Shown here in pieces: positions 31,027 through 33,029 of a stretch of 33,029 bases of DNA. Each line of letters starts with the position of its first letter. Position 1 is the stretch's first letter. The stretch lies in the NCBI GenBank assembly GCA_904397895.1, contig CAJFOZ010000018.1, positions 1 through 33,029 of the forward strand. The letters run 5' to 3'. This DNA comes from an uncultured Clostridia bacterium (lineage in GTDB: Bacteria; Bacillota; Clostridia; Oscillospirales; Acutalibacteraceae). The position numbers were made by a program, and so were the translations under genes. The notes under the pieces are model-generated. The model worked only from the letters and a program-made list of their open reading frames with translations, was not told the DNA's origin and ran no database searches.

Positions 31027-31548
31027 ATGCCCAATCAATATCTTGAGAGCCTTAGCAAGGAGCAGTTGATCGAGCTTATTGAGATATATTCTAAAAATTG
31101 GCTTGCTATGGACGGCGTGTGGTTCCAGTCGGTGGAGCAGAAATTCGGGATGGACGAGGCCATGGAACACGACGCCAATGCTTGGGAACGTTTTACCGTT
31201 ATTGAGGCCCGGAAAATCAAGGCCTTTCTACATCTGCCGGAGCAAAGCGGATTAGAGGGATTGGCCAAAGCCCTCCGGCTGCGATTTTACGCCAATATCA
31301 ATCGGGACGAAATCCTTATTGAAGGCAATACCTTACTATACCGCACCTTGGACTGCCGCGTACAGAACGCTCGAAAACGCAAGGGGATGCCTTTCCATCC
31401 CTGCAAATCGGTGGGGATTATTGAATACAGCGGCTTTGCCAAAGAGATTGATTCCCGGATCCAATGTGAAGTTTTAAGCTGTTATCCCGATGTCACCGAC
31501 CAAAGCTGTTGCTGTGGTTGGAAATTCACTTTGAATGAGTCCCTATAA
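31027..31548 (+). CDS. DUF6125-like Cys-containing protein
   Basis: A 173-aa soluble protein. The N-terminal helical part (LSKEQLIELIEIYSKNWLAM DGVWF pattern) and the C-terminal Cys cluster (Cys110, Cys126, Cys147, Cys152 and Cys161-163 before GWKF) resemble the DUF6125 family, an uncharacterised group likely to bind a metal or small ligand. It starts at ATG after AAGAGAG, 48 bp downstream of the DUF3784 gene, and ends at a strong terminator. No function is assigned. Confidence 0.75.
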   Translation: MPNQYLESLSKEQLIELIEIYSKNWLAMDGVWFQSVEQKFGMDEAMEHDANAWERFTVIEARKIKAFLHLPEQSGLEGLAKALRLRFYANINRDEILIEGNTLLYRTLDCRVQNARKRKGMPFHPCKSVGIIEYSGFAKEIDSRIQCEVLSCYPDVTDQSCCCGWKFTLNESL

Positions 31549-31557
31549 AAACTGCAG

Positions 31558-31593
31558 AAAGCAGGCTTGACAGAATCAGTCAAGCCTGCTTTT
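31558..31593. terminator. Bidirectional terminator
   Basis: A perfect 14-bp stem (31558-31571 with 31579-31592), loop AGAATCA, followed by a TTTTC run on the plus strand. It separates the convergent DUF6125-like and CBS genes. Confidence 0.85.
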
Positions 31594-31625
31594 CTATTTC
31601 ATCAAATGATTTACTTTCCTGGTAA

Positions 31626-32039
31626 TCAAGGTTTGCTGATCTCACAGATGGCCTGGGCCACTTCGGTGTGATCCCTCATACGGGCCAGGTCGGCTAAACT
31701 GATGATGCCCGCCAATTTGCCGTCCTCTACCACAGGGAGACGCCGGATTTGTTCATAGGACATCATGCGCACTGCATCGTCCACCGACTGATGCGGGGTA
31801 ATATAAACCGTGCCCGTGGTCATGATATCCCCTGCCTTGATGCGGGTTGGATCTTTGCCTTCGGCCACGCATCGCAACACAATGTCCCGATCGGTGAGCA
31901 TTCCCTTGATCTGGCCGTTATCCACCACCGGGATGGAACCGATGTTGTGTTGGCTCATAAGCTGGGCGGCTTTTGTAACCTGTTCATGAGACGGGATGGA
32001 TACCACCCTGGTGTTCATAACCTCACTAACGTAAGCCAT
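31626..32039 (-). CDS. Two-CBS-domain protein
   Basis: A 137-aa protein consisting of two CBS motifs (about 1-60: VMNTRVVSIPSHEQVTKAAQ, IGSIPVVDNGQIKGMLTDRD; about 70-127: IMTTGTVYITPHQSVDDAVR, RRLPVVEDGKLAGIISLADL). Such stand-alone pairs form a Bateman module that binds adenine nucleotides and acts as an energy sensor. GCAGGAGGG precedes the start. It lies 22 bp after the QueG-like gene on the same strand, so the two are probably co-transcribed. Confidence 0.93.
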   Translation of the reverse strand: MAYVSEVMNTRVVSIPSHEQVTKAAQLMSQHNIGSIPVVDNGQIKGMLTDRDIVLRCVAEGKDPTRIKAGDIMTTGTVYITPHQSVDDAVRMMSYEQIRRLPVVEDGKLAGIISLADLARMRDHTEVAQAICEISKP

Positions 32040-32061
32040 TCTTTACCCTCCTGCACAAAGT

Positions 32062-32889
32062 CTATTTTGCAGGTTTAGTATGATCTTTTCCCCCTTGGAT
32101 TATACCAAGATTCCGTTGTATTACCGCTTGTCCCCTCCATTCCCAAGCCCGTGGAACATCGTCTTTACCCTCTAAGGGATAGGACGAAACATAATGTCTG
32201 GCAAAATCGGGGATGGGACATACCTCTACTTCCCGATTATATGGGCATACCATCTGGCAGGTATCGCATCCCCAGCACAGGCCGTTTTGGGCAATTTTTT
32301 GCTCTTCTTCTGGCGTAAGTTCCTTTTTCTTCTGGGTGATGTCGGACAGGCACTTGGTCCGTACAAACGGGCCCTCCCCCAGCGCCCCACCCGGGCACGC
32401 TCTCTTGCAGGCTCCACAGTGGATGCAGTGAACGGGTTCCCGTCCGGCTGGAACTACCGGCAGGTCGGTAACGATCTCCCCAATGACGCACCAGGAACCG
32501 TACTTGGGATGGATGAGCAAACCGTTGTCCCCTATCACTCCTAGCCCTGCCAAAGCGGCCGCCCGCACCTCTGGGATTGGGGAATTGTCTACAAAGGGTT
32601 CAAATGTAAAAGAAGGATATTGTTCTTTTAAACCATTCACGGTGTTCTTAAGCAGGATACCCACTACATGGTGATAATCGGGTACTCTGGCATATTGACA
32701 GAGGTTCCCCTCTCCCCCATTTACCAAATAGGGAAACATCCCCACTAATATGGATTGCGCCCCCTCCATGATCCTCTTCTGGGCCCGGCAGGGTATGAGA
32801 TGCCCGGCTATTTCATCAAAGGCACAGCAGCCCCAGGCGTCTGTCCCCGTCTTTTGAAGTAAAGCCATAACCTCGTCCAGCTGGATCAT
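32062..32889 (-). CDS. Epoxyqueuosine reductase-like iron-sulfur protein
   Basis: A 275-aa QueG-related protein with the cobalamin-binding/reductase part and two 4Fe-4S clusters: Cys155, 158, 161, 165 (HCIHCGACKRACPGGAL) and Cys205, 208, 211, 215 (CWGCDTCQMVCPYN). Asp101 in FVDNSP and AALAGLGVIGDN match the QueG active-site region. It lacks the roughly 100-residue C-terminal HEAT extension of true QueG, so it may act on another substrate. Start MIQLDEVMAL has AAGGGA at 7 nt; in-frame ATGs upstream lie next to or inside a hairpin. Followed by the CBS gene. Confidence 0.85.
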   Translation of the reverse strand: MIQLDEVMALLQKTGTDAWGCCAFDEIAGHLIPCRAQKRIMEGAQSILVGMFPYLVNGGEGNLCQYARVPDYHHVVGILLKNTVNGLKEQYPSFTFEPFVDNSPIPEVRAAALAGLGVIGDNGLLIHPKYGSWCVIGEIVTDLPVVPAGREPVHCIHCGACKRACPGGALGEGPFVRTKCLSDITQKKKELTPEEEQKIAQNGLCWGCDTCQMVCPYNREVEVCPIPDFARHYVSSYPLEGKDDVPRAWEWRGQAVIQRNLGIIQGGKDHTKPAK

Positions 32890-32926
32890 AAGATGTTCCC
32901 TTCTTTCATCAACGTCATACATAAAA

Positions 32927-32966
32927 GCCCGCCGGGCCCCCAACATCCGGGCCGGCGGGCTTTTTT
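32927..32966. terminator. Strong hairpin upstream of the QueG-like gene
   Basis: A GC-rich 12-bp stem with one bulged G (32927-32939 with 32949-32960). TTTTTT follows on the plus strand and TTTT on the minus strand. It sits 38 bp upstream of the QueG-like start, so it either ends an upstream minus-strand gene beyond the window or acts as an attenuator. Confidence 0.7.
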
Positions 32967-33029
32967 CATTTTTCTCTTCCGGATGTTTTCCGGGAAATAT
33001 GGTCTATTCTCCTTCCGCCAAAATTTTCA

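Noticed and set aside
1-33029. CRISPR array, tRNA, rRNA or transposase genes.
   Set aside because: No regularly spaced repeats, cloverleaf-like sequences or transposase motifs were recognised by eye; a dedicated search (tRNAscan, ISfinder) was not possible here.

Overview
The window looks like a chromosomal segment of a Gram-positive, moderately GC-rich Clostridia member, plausibly Oscillospiraceae/Ruminococcaceae-like. This rests on strong Shine-Dalgarno sites, sigma-A promoters, a type III glutamine synthetase, a clostridial-type ANTAR regulator behind glnA, the DapL lysine route, and lipoproteins with Ser/Glu/Pro-rich linkers. The assignment is inferred from gene content only.

Region 1 (about 0.2-16 kb) is a nitrogen-assimilation locus. 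On the minus strand lie glnN (GSIII), gltB, gltD, amtB and a PII gene, closely packed apart from a 241-bp structured gap before gltB. Next comes a divergent trio of small proteins (a DUF2089 zinc-ribbon/HTH protein and two paralogous partners). On the plus strand follow glnA (a short GSI), an ANTAR antiterminator (NitR type, pseudo-receiver), dapF and dapL. Both glutamine synthetase genes have near-consensus promoters followed by intrinsic terminators. The 5' arms of these terminators are shared with small hairpins carrying hexaloops with A at position 1 and G at position 4, the signature of ANTAR-bound RNA. I find five such hairpins (two at glnA, three at glnN, the latter with two tandem terminators). 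The locus therefore appears to encode a self-contained RNA antitermination circuit: the regulator gene sits downstream of the glnA attenuator, so it probably controls its own supply, and dapF-dapL may be co-controlled.

Region 2 (16.2-17.7 kb) is guaA, with an unusual internally shortened glutaminase domain that lacks the catalytic Cys and the His/Glu segment while the ATP-pyrophosphatase half is intact. It is probably an ammonia-only GMP synthetase.

Region 3 (17.7-27 kb) is an accessory redox region. It holds a LysR regulator with a perfect 25-bp palindrome between divergent promoters; a small protein, an iron alcohol dehydrogenase and an acetyltransferase; a decayed lipoprotein fragment; a DNA-alkyl-cysteine methyltransferase; a frameshifted LysR gene; a run of lipoprotein hydrolase, SDR, YqhD-like alcohol dehydrogenase and flavodoxin lipoprotein; and a truncated aldo/keto reductase. 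Three broken genes within about 6 kb suggest recent turnover.

Region 4 (27-33 kb) has a MATE exporter with an elaborate leader (promoter, terminator hairpin overlapped by a uORF, and a second 30-aa leader ORF with a strong SD); an epimerase/reductase divergent from a TetR regulator; two small proteins; a two-CBS protein; and a QueG-like iron-sulfur protein. I saw no tRNA, rRNA, insertion sequence or CRISPR array.
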